DNA from: Acidobacteriota bacterium
GTDB lineage: Bacteria > Acidobacteriota > UBA6911
NCBI GenBank assembly: GCA_031271905.1
Contig: JAISUT010000025.1
Coordinates: 1-64,000 of the forward strand
DNA: 64,000 nucleotides
Direction of reading: 5' to 3'
The translations under genes were made by a program, and so were the position numbers. Positions 35,465 through 44,587 of this stretch are shown one piece after another. The stretch's first letter is position 1, and the number at the start of each line of letters is the position of its first letter. The notes under the pieces are model-generated. The model did no database searches and was not told the origin of the DNA. It saw only the letters and a program-made list of their open reading frames with translations.

Positions 35465-37432
35465 TTGGCTCGAAAACTGCTCATGGGGAACGAGGCTATC
35501 GCCGAAGGGGCGATTCGCGCGGGTGTCGCGGTGGCGACCGGCTATCCGGGCACCCCCTCGTCGGAAATCCTGGAGGCCATCGCCCGCCGCCGCCCCGACG
35601 GGGTCTACGCCGAGTGGTCGGCGAACGAGAAGGCGGCGCTGGAGGTGGCGGCCGGAGCGGCCATCGCCGGGGCGCGGGCGCTGGTCACGATGAAGCAGGT
35701 CGGCCTGAACGTCGCCTCCGACCCGCTCATGAGCCTGAACTACGTCGGCGTCAAGGGCGGGATGGTGGTCGTGGTCGCGGACGATCCCGGCCCGATCTCC
35801 TCGCAGACCGAGCAGGACACGCGCCGCTTCGGGCAGTTCGCCAAGTTCGCCGTCTTCGACCCCTCGACGCCCGAGGAAGCCTACGCGATGGTCGCCGACG
35901 CCTTCGACCTCTCTGAGGAAATCGGCCGCCCCGTCCTTTTCCGTCCCACCACGCGCGTCTGCCACAGCTACGCCTCGGTGGAGCTGCTGCCCGACCTGCC
36001 GCGCCGCGCGCCGGAAGGTTTTATTAAAGACGACGGTCGCTGGGTCATCTTCCCCCGCCTCGCCTACCGCAACAAAATCGAAATCGAAAAGACGTTGCGC
36101 CGCCTAGGGCGCGAGCTCGTCTGCCATAGCGGGGTCTCCCATTTCGATGCCGCCCCGCGCACGGACGCGGACGGGGGCTCGCGCGACGGCGACGATGCTC
36201 CCGCCGTCAAAGGCATCGCGGCGGGGGGCGTCAGTTGGTGCTATGTGCGGGAGGCGCTGGCCGTCGTCAGGGAGCGCCTTGGGGCGCGCCGGGCGCGCGG
36301 GGAAGGGGAAGGCGGCGGCGTCCCCCCCGTCCGTCTGCTCAAGGTCGGCACGGTTCCTTTTGCGGAACGGCTCGGCGTCGAGTTCTTGGACGGCTTGGAC
36401 GAAGCGCTCGTCGTCGAAGAACTCGATCCGGTGATCGAGGACTCGCTGATACGCCTCTGCGGATTGCGCGGACTGAAGGCGAAGATTCGCGGCAAGGCGA
36501 CCGGCGACGGCATCCTCGCGGGGGAGAACACGGTCGAGGCGCTGGTGGACGCCATTTGCAACTTCCTGGGGGGCGGCAGCGCCGATGTGGTCGGCGCCAC
36601 CGCCGACGCCGACCACTCCGGGGAAGCGGGGAAGACGGATGACGAAGCCCCCGCGCTCCCTGTCCGCCCCCCCGTCCTGTGCGCGGGCTGTCCGCACCGG
36701 GGCGCGTTCTTCGCGGTCAAGGAGGCTGCCAAAGCCGCGTCGGGGAAGAAAGCGGTCTTTTCCGGCGACATCGGCTGCTACACGCTCGGCAACGCCCTCC
36801 CGCTCGACATGGTGGACACCTGCCTTTGCATGGGCGCGGGGCTTACGCAGGCACAGGGGCTGGGCCGGGCGGAGCCGGACGCGACGCATTTCGCCTTCAT
36901 CGGCGACTCGACCTTTTTCCATTCCGGCGTCACGGGCCTGGTCAACGCGGTCTGGAACGGCGCGGACGTGGCGGTCGTCATCCTGGACAACGGCACGACG
37001 GCGATGACCGGCGGCCAGCCCCACCCCGGCATGGCGCGGACGCTCATGGGCGAGCCCGCGCGGCGGGTCTCGATCTATGAAGTCTGCAAAGGGGTCGGCG
37101 TCCAGGACATCCAGCGGGTGAATGTCTTCGACCACGCGGCGGCCAAAGAAGCGGCCATGCGCGCCGCCGCCGCGCGCGGGGTGCGCGTCATCATCTACGA
37201 AGGGCCTTGCGTCAACATCGTCCCCAAAGGCGACGCGCTCGCGGTCGCTTCCGACGCCTGCCGCGCCTGCGGGCTCTGCGTCCGCAAACTCGGCTGCCCC
37301 GCCCTGTCAGAGGGCGCGGACGGGAAGGCCGCCATCGACGGCATCCTCTGCACCGGTTGCGGGCTGTGCCGGAGCGTCTGCCCCTTCGACGCCATAGGCG
37401 CCGGGGAAGCCGTGGAAGGCGGTGCGCGATGA
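35465..37432 (+). CDS. iorA: Indolepyruvate:ferredoxin oxidoreductase, alpha subunit
   Basis: IorA oxidises aryl pyruvates (from Trp, Phe, Tyr) to aryl-acetyl-CoA, reducing ferredoxin. The 655-residue product has the pyruvate-ferredoxin domain (LLMGNEAIAEGAI, TGYPGTPSSEI), a TPP domain (CAGCPHRG, GDIGCYTLG, FIGDSTFFHSG), and a C-terminal two-cluster ferredoxin (CRACGLCVRKLGCP, CTGCGLCRSVCP). TTG 35465 was chosen: AAGGTGG lies eight bases upstream, whereas TTG 35447 has no ribosome site so near the promoter. A Gly/Asp/Ala-rich stretch near 240-265 is unusual. iorB overlaps by four bases. Confidence 0.94.
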   Translation: MARKLLMGNEAIAEGAIRAGVAVATGYPGTPSSEILEAIARRRPDGVYAEWSANEKAALEVAAGAAIAGARALVTMKQVGLNVASDPLMSLNYVGVKGGMVVVVADDPGPISSQTEQDTRRFGQFAKFAVFDPSTPEEAYAMVADAFDLSEEIGRPVLFRPTTRVCHSYASVELLPDLPRRAPEGFIKDDGRWVIFPRLAYRNKIEIEKTLRRLGRELVCHSGVSHFDAAPRTDADGGSRDGDDAPAVKGIAAGGVSWCYVREALAVVRERLGARRARGEGEGGGVPPVRLLKVGTVPFAERLGVEFLDGLDEALVVEELDPVIEDSLIRLCGLRGLKAKIRGKATGDGILAGENTVEALVDAICNFLGGGSADVVGATADADHSGEAGKTDDEAPALPVRPPVLCAGCPHRGAFFAVKEAAKAASGKKAVFSGDIGCYTLGNALPLDMVDTCLCMGAGLTQAQGLGRAEPDATHFAFIGDSTFFHSGVTGLVNAVWNGADVAVVILDNGTTAMTGGQPHPGMARTLMGEPARRVSIYEVCKGVGVQDIQRVNVFDHAAAKEAAMRAAAARGVRVIIYEGPCVNIVPKGDALAVASDACRACGLCVRKLGCPALSEGADGKAAIDGILCTGCGLCRSVCPFDAIGAGEAVEGGAR

Positions 37433-38004
37433 ACACGGCCAACTGCCTGATAGCGGGGGTGGGGGGGCAGGGGACGGTGTTGGCGGCGCGCATCCTGGGC
37501 GCGGCGGCGATGGCGGCCGGCCTCGACGTGCGCGGCAGCGAGACCATCGGCATGGCCCAGCGCGGCGGCAGCGTGACCAGCCATGTGCGCATGGGGCGGG
37601 ACATCGCCTCCCCCCTCATCCCGCGCGGGCGCGCCGACGTCATCCTCGCCTTCGAGCCGGGCGAGGCGGCGCGGGTGCGCGACTACCTGGCGCCGGGCGG
37701 GACGTTCCTCGTCTGCGACCGCCCGCTGGCCCCGGCGGTCAAGGGCGGCTACGACGGCGCGGCGGCGGCGCGGTGGCTAAAGGCCCGGTGCGGCGCGCGC
37801 GTCGTCTCGGGCGAGGACGTGATACGGCATTGCGGGGCGCGGAGCCTCAACATCGCGCTCATCGGCGCGGCGGCGGCGGCGGGGGCGTTCCCCTTCGGCA
37901 CGGACGAGCTTCTGGCGGCGCTCGCCGAGCGGGTGAACGCGAAGTTCCTGGCGATGAACATCGCCGCGCTGAACTACGGCGCAAGCCTGTTCAGACAGTT
38001 TTGA
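37429..38004 (+). CDS. iorB: Indolepyruvate:ferredoxin oxidoreductase, beta subunit
   Basis: This 191-residue gamma-type subunit of the 2-oxoacid:ferredoxin family begins with CLIAGVGGQGTVLAARIL and contains RGGSVTSHVRMG, as in IorB. Its start codon overlaps the iorA stop (ATGA), so expression is coupled. It completes the IorAB complex. The product aryl-acetyl-CoA could be interconverted with the free acid by the next gene. Confidence 0.95.
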   Translation: MNTANCLIAGVGGQGTVLAARILGAAAMAAGLDVRGSETIGMAQRGGSVTSHVRMGRDIASPLIPRGRADVILAFEPGEAARVRDYLAPGGTFLVCDRPLAPAVKGGYDGAAAARWLKARCGARVVSGEDVIRHCGARSLNIALIGAAAAAGAFPFGTDELLAALAERVNAKFLAMNIAALNYGASLFRQF

Positions 38005-38065
38005 CGCGGCACGGTGACGCGGCACAGTCATTAATTGCGGTTGACAATGGGGAAAGCAGGCAATC

Positions 38066-39301
38066 ATGGATATGACCAAGGAAACGCTGGCCGAAATCAG
38101 GAAAAACATCCGGCGCGCGAAAAAGAGCGAGTTCTACAAAAAACATTTCGCGGGCATCGACCCGGAGGACGTCAAGGCCGAGGCCGACTTCCTGAAGCTG
38201 CCGTTCACCGACAAGGAGGATCTGCGCAACGCCTACCCGCTGGGCCTGTGCGCCGTGCCGGAGGAGCGCATTGTCCGCATCCACTCCTCGTCGGGGACGA
38301 CGGGGACGCCGGTCATCATCCCCTACACCCGCAAGGACGTGCTGGACTGGGCGAAGATGTTCAAGCGGTGCTACGAGTTCGCCGGCGTCACGGCGAAGGA
38401 CAAGATACAGATCACCCCCGGCTACGGGCTGTGGACGGCGGGCATCGGCTTCCAGCTCGGCGCGGAGCTGCTGGGCGCGATGGCGCTGCCGCTCGGCCCG
38501 GGCAACACCGACAAGCAGATCAAGATGATGATCGACATGGGGACGACGGTGCTCACCGCCACCTCGTCCTACGCGCTGCTGCTGGCGGAGGAGATCGCCA
38601 AGCGCGGCGTGAAGGACAAGATACGGCTGAAGAAGGGGGTCATCGGCTCCGAGCGCTGGGGCAAGAAGATGCGCAAGCGCATCGCCGACGAGCTCGGCGT
38701 GGAGCTTTACGACATCTACGGGCTGACGGAGGTGTACGGGCCCGGCATCGGCATCAACTGCATGCACGACGCGGCCATGCACATGTGGACCGACTACATG
38801 TACTACGAGATCATCGACCCGGCTACGGGCGAGCCGGTCAAGGAGGGGGAGCGCGGCGAGCTGGTCATCACGACCCTGCAAAAGGAGGGGGCGCCGCTGA
38901 TCCGCTACCGCACCCACGACCTGACGCGGGAAGTCCTCGGCAAATGCGCCTGCGGGCAAGACTACCCGCGCATCGCCGCCATCGACGGGCGTTCGGACGA
39001 CATGGTGAAGGTCAAGGGGACGATCATCTTCCCCAGCCGTGTGGACGAGCTGCTGTCAGGTGTGGACGGGGTGAGCAGCGAATACCAGATCATGATCGAC
39101 CACGTGAACGGCAAGGACGTGGTGACGGTCTTCTTCGAGACCGCGCGCAAGTCGGACGGGGAGCGCCGCGACCTGGAAAAGACGGTGGAGCGCGAGTTCA
39201 AGGTGTCGGTCGGCATGACGCCCAAGGCCAAGGCGGTCGGCATGGGCGAGCTGCCGCGCAGCGAGAAGAAGACCCCCCGCATCTTCGACAACCGCTATTA
39301 G
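38066..39301 (+). CDS. Phenylacetate-CoA ligase-family protein
   Basis: This 411-residue AMP-forming acyl-CoA synthetase of the PaaK family shows the ATP loop HSSSGTTGTP near residue 74, YGLTEVYGPG, and a C-terminal GRSDDMVKVKG hinge. ATG 38066 follows 61 bases after iorB. In archaea and anaerobic bacteria an ADP-forming or AMP-forming ligase often accompanies IorAB to convert aryl-acetyl-CoA to the acid with energy gain or to activate the acid; the same is likely here. The exact acid (phenylacetate, indoleacetate) cannot be read. Confidence 0.9.
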   Translation: MDMTKETLAEIRKNIRRAKKSEFYKKHFAGIDPEDVKAEADFLKLPFTDKEDLRNAYPLGLCAVPEERIVRIHSSSGTTGTPVIIPYTRKDVLDWAKMFKRCYEFAGVTAKDKIQITPGYGLWTAGIGFQLGAELLGAMALPLGPGNTDKQIKMMIDMGTTVLTATSSYALLLAEEIAKRGVKDKIRLKKGVIGSERWGKKMRKRIADELGVELYDIYGLTEVYGPGIGINCMHDAAMHMWTDYMYYEIIDPATGEPVKEGERGELVITTLQKEGAPLIRYRTHDLTREVLGKCACGQDYPRIAAIDGRSDDMVKVKGTIIFPSRVDELLSGVDGVSSEYQIMIDHVNGKDVVTVFFETARKSDGERRDLEKTVEREFKVSVGMTPKAKAVGMGELPRSEKKTPRIFDNRY

Positions 39302-39312
39302 CGTTAGCGCAA

Positions 39313-39338
39313 GCCGGGAGCGGCTCGCCGCTCCCGGC
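39313..39338. terminator. Perfect 11-bp hairpin between convergent genes
   Basis: GCCGGGAGCGG pairs with CCGCTCCCGGC around a CTCG tetraloop in the gap between the ligase gene and the leftward NYN gene. No T-run is present on either side. Confidence 0.45.
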
Positions 39339-39435
39339 CGAGCCGCCCGGGTCAAGGACGTGACGGTCGAACCCCCGCGCCGCCGCACCGGCACCATGCG
39401 AACTGCGCGGCGCGCGGCGCGGCGGCAATGCGGCG

Positions 39436-40323
39436 TCATCTCTCATCGAGGACGGTCACCATGTGGGCGCGGTAGCGCGGGACCCCGTCGCGCTTAGTCC
39501 GTTCCGCGTCCTCCTCGACCCTGTACTTGACCCTCATGCCCGAGTCGAGGTCGGCGAAGTCCCGGTTGGTCAACGCGCCGTAGTGGAAGAAGACGTTGTT
39601 GCGTTCGACGTCGCGGATGAAGCCGAAGCCGTTCGTGTTGAGGGATAGGATGGTGGAAAAGTATTCCTGCGCCCGTATGTCGTTGACGGTGTTGTCCGTC
39701 ATGAAGAGGTTGCGGATGTCTTCGCCGTTTTCCTCGTCGATGCGCTGGCTCATCACCACCGGGCAGAACACTTCGTCGAGAAGCTGCCGCGAAGTCCGCG
39801 TCTCCATCAGGTCGCCGTTCTCGTTGTGATAGGAGAAGTCCCAGCAAAGCAGCATCACCTGGGTTCCCAGCGTATGGAGTTTGCGCACGAGCGGGACGTA
39901 GTCGCCGTCGCCGGCCACCAGCACCAGGACGTCGAAGTGCTTGTAGATGGAAAGCTCATACGCCTCCAAGGCGAGCCACACGTCGATGCCCTTCTCCTGG
40001 TGGCCGATGCGAAGGGGCAGGTAATGCGTGACGATGTTTTCGCGCATGAGGATGTCCTCGAACACCCGTTCGTTTTGAACCTTCTCGCCGAGCTCCTTCG
40101 CCGAAGAGCGCCCCCGGAAATAGTGCGAATCGATGATCTGGCATTGCCGGAAGTCCGTCTTGGTGAGATCCCCCACCTTTTTGCGGATGAAATTCTGCAA
40201 CCCCGAGATGCTGATGCGCGATTTGCGAATGTGTTCGTATTTGTAATAATTACTTACTTTGTAAAAATAGTAACCATCGTAAAATACGCCTATCCTGATG
40301 ATGTCTAGAAGATTTTTCTCCAT
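39436..40323 (-). CDS. NYN (PIN-like) nuclease fused to a cold-shock domain
   Basis: This 295-residue protein has an N-terminal NYN/LabA-type domain: IGVFYDGYYFYK near residue 10, KGIDVWLALEAY near 110 and VLVAGDGDYVPLV near 130. These supply the acidic metal residues of a PIN-like ribonuclease. The last 75 residues are a cold-shock OB-fold (NTNGFGFIRD, VFFHYGAL). The pairing suggests an RNA-binding nuclease. ATG 40323 gives a tidy start, with AGAGG at a rather long 12 bases; ATG 40353 overlaps the pepA stop but has GGAGG too close. It is part of the leftward pepA-smpB set. Confidence 0.82.
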   Translation of the reverse strand: MEKNLLDIIRIGVFYDGYYFYKVSNYYKYEHIRKSRISISGLQNFIRKKVGDLTKTDFRQCQIIDSHYFRGRSSAKELGEKVQNERVFEDILMRENIVTHYLPLRIGHQEKGIDVWLALEAYELSIYKHFDVLVLVAGDGDYVPLVRKLHTLGTQVMLLCWDFSYHNENGDLMETRTSRQLLDEVFCPVVMSQRIDEENGEDIRNLFMTDNTVNDIRAQEYFSTILSLNTNGFGFIRDVERNNVFFHYGALTNRDFADLDSGMRVKYRVEEDAERTKRDGVPRYRAHMVTVLDER

Positions 40324-40349
40324 GCTCGATATATGCCTCTGAAACCGGG

Positions 40350-41879
40350 TCATCCCTCCAGTAATTGCACGAAAGTCCTCACGCCGAAGCCGGTCGCGCC
40401 CTTGCAGGCGAAGGGGCGTCCCTCCGTGTCGATGTCCATGCCTGCGATGTCCAAGTGGACCCAAGGGGTGTCCTCCACGAATTCCTGTAGGAACTTCGCG
40501 GCGGTGATGGTGCCGCCCGCGCGCCCGCCGACGTTCTTCATGTCGGCGATCTCGCTGCGGATGGCCTTCTTGTACTCGTCGTCGATGGGCAGTTGCCAGA
40601 ACTTCTCGCCCGTGGCTGCGCAGTTGGCGCGGAGGCGGTCGATGGTCGCCTGGTCAGTCCCCAGCATCCCGGCGTTGACGGTGCCGAGCGCCACGACGCA
40701 CGCCCCCGTCAGCGTGGCGGCGTCGAGAATCCGCGTCGCGCCGAGGGTTCTTGCATAAGCCAAGGCGTCGGCGAGGATCAGCCGTCCCTCCGCATCGGTG
40801 TTGATGATCTCGATGGTCTTGCCCGAGAGCGACTTCACCACGTCGCCGGGCTTGGTCGCCTTGCCGCCGGGCAGGTTTTCCGTGAGGGGGACGAGCCCTA
40901 GGAGCGGCTTTTGCGGGCAGAGCCGCCCGAGCGCGAGCATGGCGCCCAGCACCGCCGCGCCGCCAGCCATGTCGCCTTTCATCTCCTCCATCTTGTCGGA
41001 GGGCTTGAGCGAGATGCCGCCGCTGTCGAAGGTGACCCCCTTGCCGACGAGGGCGGTCAGCGGCACCCCCGCGTTTTCCCCCACCGCGCCGGGGGTGCGC
41101 AACAGGAGCAGCTTGGGCGGCTGGTCGCTGCCCCGGCTCACGGCCAGCAGGGCGTTCATGCCGAGCGCCTCCATCCCCTCCCGTTCCATTACCTGCGCTT
41201 CCAGACCCGCCTTGGCGCACTCGTCCAAGGCGCGCTGGACGAATTGCGCCGGCGTCAGGACGTTGGCGGGCTCGTTGACCAGCGTGCGTGCGAAGTTCGT
41301 CGCCTCGCCGACAGCCACTCCGCGCCGGACGCCCTCCGCGACCTCGCCCCCATCCGCCTTCCCGCTGGCTTCGCCCTCGAAGAGCAACTGGCAGTCCGTC
41401 ACGTCGCCGCCCTCCCGATCCTTCGTCTTGTACAGATCCGCGTCGTAGTTCGCGTACAGGGATCCTTCCACCGCCATCTGCGCCGCCAGCCGCGCCGGGA
41501 AGGCGTCGCGGCAGACCAAGGCGATCTTTTTGCAATGGGACGCCCGCGCCGCGCGCACCGCCACCCCCGCCACTTCGCGCAACCGCGCCGGGGTGAACTC
41601 CGACCGCTTCCCCGCCCCCACCAGCAACAGCCGCTCCGCCTGGAGCTGCGCCGGACGGTGGAGCTTGCAACAGCGGTGCAACTCCGGCTTGAACTCCGTG
41701 GACGCCAGCAGGGCGCTGACGGCATGGCCAGTGGCTGCGTCCAGCGCCTTCAACGGCGCGGAGGACGGCGTTGCGGGATCCGCCGGCGAAGGCTTCGAGA
41801 CGTCGTCATCGAAGACCGGGTATGCCAAGAGGTCGCAGGCGATGGAAGGGTGGCTTTCCGGGCTATAGGCGAACTGCAT
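40350..41879 (-). CDS. pepA: Leucyl aminopeptidase (M17)
   Basis: A metal-dependent cytoplasmic aminopeptidase of 509 residues. The catalytic C-terminal domain shows VGKGVTFDSGGISLKP, DMAGGAAVLGAM and NTDAEGRLILADAL, which hold the two metal ions and the catalytic lysine and arginine. The N-terminal macro-like domain is less conserved. It starts at ATG 41879, 90 bases after smpB on the same strand. Confidence 0.95.
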   Translation of the reverse strand: MQFAYSPESHPSIACDLLAYPVFDDDVSKPSPADPATPSSAPLKALDAATGHAVSALLASTEFKPELHRCCKLHRPAQLQAERLLLVGAGKRSEFTPARLREVAGVAVRAARASHCKKIALVCRDAFPARLAAQMAVEGSLYANYDADLYKTKDREGGDVTDCQLLFEGEASGKADGGEVAEGVRRGVAVGEATNFARTLVNEPANVLTPAQFVQRALDECAKAGLEAQVMEREGMEALGMNALLAVSRGSDQPPKLLLLRTPGAVGENAGVPLTALVGKGVTFDSGGISLKPSDKMEEMKGDMAGGAAVLGAMLALGRLCPQKPLLGLVPLTENLPGGKATKPGDVVKSLSGKTIEIINTDAEGRLILADALAYARTLGATRILDAATLTGACVVALGTVNAGMLGTDQATIDRLRANCAATGEKFWQLPIDDEYKKAIRSEIADMKNVGGRAGGTITAAKFLQEFVEDTPWVHLDIAGMDIDTEGRPFACKGATGFGVRTFVQLLEG

Positions 41880-41969
41880 GATCTAAAGGCCTCCTTACTG
41901 GTTCTAGGACGCCCGCGAAGAACCCCGGCGCTGTCTGCGGGGAGCTCGCGGCACACCCCTTATACGCTT

Positions 41970-42440
41970 TCATCGCCGCCGGTATTTCATGGCGGCTGCG
42001 GCTTCGCGGTCGGCTTCCTTGCGCCGCTCCGTCTCCCGCTTGTCCATGAGCTTCTTGCCGCGCGCCACGCCCAGCTCCACCTTCACGCGCCCGCGTTTGA
42101 AGTAGACGCGCAACGGCGTCAGCGTCAGCCCCTTCTCCTGCGTCTTGCCGATCAGCTTGCGGATCTCCCGCGCGTGCAACAGCAGCTTGCGGGTGCGCGT
42201 GGGCTCGTGGTTTTCGCGGTTGCCGTGCGAGTAGGGGCTGATGTGGCAATTGAACAGCATCGCCTCGCCCTTCTGTATGATGGCGTAGCTGTCCTTGAGG
42301 TTCAGCCGCCCCTCCCGGATGGACTTGACCTCCGTCCCGAGCAGGCACACGCCCGCCTCCAGCTTCTCGAGGATGAAGTAGTCGTGAAACGCCTTTTTAT
42401 TCGTGGCGACGACCTTCTCGCCCGTCGGTTTCTCGGTCAT
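41970..42440 (-). CDS. smpB: SsrA-binding protein SmpB
   Basis: SmpB binds tmRNA and guides it to stalled ribosomes for trans-translation. The 156-residue product has [30 protein letters not shown] and GKKLMDKRE, ending in a basic tail. It starts at ATG 42440. No tmRNA gene is seen in this window. A MITE-like repeat lies immediately upstream. Confidence 0.97.
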   Translation of the reverse strand: MTEKPTGEKVVATNKKAFHDYFILEKLEAGVCLLGTEVKSIREGRLNLKDSYAIIQKGEAMLFNCHISPYSHGNRENHEPTRTRKLLLHAREIRKLIGKTQEKGLTLTPLRVYFKRGRVKVELGVARGKKLMDKRETERRKEADREAAAAMKYRRR

Positions 42441-42460
42441 AGATAGCCCTGTCTTTAAAG

Positions 42461-42579
42461 GGGACCTCTAAAAACCCCGGATGCTGCGTTGCGCCTTGGT
42501 CGAAAATGCTCATTCGCCTTGGTAGGCTCCGCTTTTCGACCTGCGGCGACGCCTTGTCTGCGAGTTTTTTAGAGGTTCC
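42461..42579. mobile_element. Folded MITE-like repeat, copy 2 (119 bp)
   Basis: It has the same 119-bp length as copy 1 at 14601-14719 but opposite orientation, with about 12 mismatches by eye, mostly in the centre. Its ends are GGGACCTCTAAAAA and TTTTTAGAGGTTCC. The flanks, TTTAAAG and CTAAATG, share only TAAA, so a target duplication is imperfect here. The gap from 42580 to 42755 holds nothing else I recognise. Confidence 0.8.
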
Positions 42580-42755
42580 CTAAATGCCTGGGGTGCCGCC
42601 TGCGCCGTCGAGACCTCGCCATCGCATCGTTTGCGTTTCCGGCGACCGAACGGGGGAAGGCTCTCCCGCGACGGTGTTCAAACGAACGACGGCGGGCGGC
42701 GAGGCGGCCGCGCTCCAAGTCGGGAAGGCTGCCACCCCGTTTTTACGCATCCGTG

Positions 42756-44411
42756 TCATTCTTCCGCGGCTTCTTCGGCGACCGCCGCGACCGCCGGAGC
42801 GGGGGCGTTGACTTTGAAGTCCGTCGCGGTGACCAGGCGGTTGTTTGAGATCTTGTCCAAGACGTGGATCTCCAACTTGTAGTCCCCCGGGGCGAGTTGG
42901 CCGACCGGCACCCTGCCGACCAGCACCACGCGCGCCCCGTAGAAGAACTGCTCCGAATTGATGGCGGAATTTTCGACCTCCGCGACGACGTCCCCGCCTT
43001 TTTTGATGACGAACTCCACGTCCAGCGACGGCTGCTGGGTGGTCTGGTCGATCTCCATGCCGTAGATCTGCATGTAGGGGATCAGGTTCTGCCCCGGCAC
43101 ATATGCGGCATTCACGTTCGGCACGATGCGCATGTCCCCGATGACGTACTGGTCGAGGGAGGTGGAGTTCGCCGGCGCGGCGGTGATGGTGTTCGCCAAG
43201 ATGATGCTGCTGGACTGCAATCCGGGGTCGGCGTACTTGGGCACGTTCAACCCCAGGCTCAAGGCGCCGATCTTCTTGCTGTTCACGTCCTTCAGCACGA
43301 GGTCCAACTTGTAGCGTTGCCCCGGGGGGAGCGCCACGATGCGCTGGTACTCCGACTTTTTCTCCTTCCCTTGGTCGAAATAGACGTCGAGGAAGTCGCG
43401 GACGATCTCGTCCTCCCATTCGGCGTGGATCTTGTTGGTCAGCCCGGTGATGATGCCGTACACGTTGATCTTGGCGCGGTTGAAGTCCTTCTCCTTCTTG
43501 AACTCCAGCTCCGTGTTGCTGATCTCGACGGTTATGGGGACCAGCACCTTGTCCTCCGACAGCCGGATGTAGTCGGTGCGCACGTCGTAAAAGAGCGAGC
43601 TGTAGCTGACGTGCGTCGTGACCACGCTCTTCAGATCCTCGAACTTGATCTTGGGCGGGCGCTGCACGCTGAAGTACCGCTCCATCTGCGAGAAGGGCGA
43701 ATCCTTCGTGTTGCGCCCGTACCGGTTCGGGTTGTTGTAGTCGTACCAGCCGCTCGGGTTGAAGTAGACGCGGTCTCGCTTGTCGGCGAGCCCCATTTCT
43801 TCCGCCAAGGTCAACCCCATGCCGGGGACGTTGATCAGCGCGTCCTTCTCCTCCGGGCTCATGGCGAGGCGGTACTCCCCGCTGTTGGAGCTGTCCACGA
43901 ACTCCAGTTCGATGTCATCGCCGACGCCGTCGATGTGCCGGTACCACCAACGCTCGAAGGGGAAGGTGGATGTGGAGCCGCCCCCTTCGTAGGACTGGCG
44001 GTAGTAGATGCCGCCGGTGGGGTGCGTCTCTTTTTGGTCGGGCTCCCCCCAGAGGATGTAGATGCGTCCGCGGTCGGTGCGCCAGCCGGGGATGCCGGAG
44101 GTGAACCGCTCGTTCGCGTAGGCGATGCGGCGGTAATGCTCTTCCTTGAATTCGTTGTACGGGGAGCGGGGGTCGGGGTTGCGGCGATCCCAGAACTGCT
44201 GGATGAAGCTCTCCTTCTCCTCGTCGTTTTTCAAGGACTTGAAGAACGACTTCTCCTCGTCGGAGATGATGTATACGACGTCCTTGTTGAGCCAGTCCTT
44301 GTAATATTGCGCCCCCCCGCCCTCACGCTTCTTTTGGGCGGCGCCGGTCAGGCTGAAGCCTAGGCCTAGGGCGACAAGGGTTAAAACTGCGAAAGACTTT
44401 CGGACGCGCAT
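42756..44411 (-). CDS. Exported GWxTD-domain protein
   Basis: This 551-residue protein has a signal peptide (residues 1-23, cleavage near TGAAQ) starting at ATG 44411 after GGAGAGG. Residues about 30-170 match the GWxTD domain: DWLNKDVVYIIS, FIQQFWDRRNPDP, RIYILWGEPDQ. The rest is beta-rich and ends in a short Ala/Pro/Glu tail. Such proteins are widespread in Acidobacteriota and Bacteroidota and appear to be exported or secreted; the function is unknown. It does not overlap the divergent fumarase gene. Confidence 0.88.
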   Translation of the reverse strand: MRVRKSFAVLTLVALGLGFSLTGAAQKKREGGGAQYYKDWLNKDVVYIISDEEKSFFKSLKNDEEKESFIQQFWDRRNPDPRSPYNEFKEEHYRRIAYANERFTSGIPGWRTDRGRIYILWGEPDQKETHPTGGIYYRQSYEGGGSTSTFPFERWWYRHIDGVGDDIELEFVDSSNSGEYRLAMSPEEKDALINVPGMGLTLAEEMGLADKRDRVYFNPSGWYDYNNPNRYGRNTKDSPFSQMERYFSVQRPPKIKFEDLKSVVTTHVSYSSLFYDVRTDYIRLSEDKVLVPITVEISNTELEFKKEKDFNRAKINVYGIITGLTNKIHAEWEDEIVRDFLDVYFDQGKEKKSEYQRIVALPPGQRYKLDLVLKDVNSKKIGALSLGLNVPKYADPGLQSSSIILANTITAAPANSTSLDQYVIGDMRIVPNVNAAYVPGQNLIPYMQIYGMEIDQTTQQPSLDVEFVIKKGGDVVAEVENSAINSEQFFYGARVVLVGRVPVGQLAPGDYKLEIHVLDKISNNRLVTATDFKVNAPAPAVAAVAEEAAEE

Positions 44412-44587
44412 ATCCTCTCCTTGCATCGCCCTCCTTGCGGGCGATTGCGATGCTGGCAATTATAGGCGTTCCCCCGCCATCGAGTCAACGAGGGCGGCGC
44501 GCTTGGGGACTTTCTCCGCCGGTGGCTTCGCCCTCGACTCAATGTTATGATCTATCCAGTTATTGACTTGACATGGGAGGTCACACA

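Noticed and set aside
42584-42811. Small open frame after MITE copy 2 with AGAGG upstream
   Set aside because: It is Arg/Pro/Thr-rich, overlaps the end of the GWxTD gene antisense, and resembles no family.
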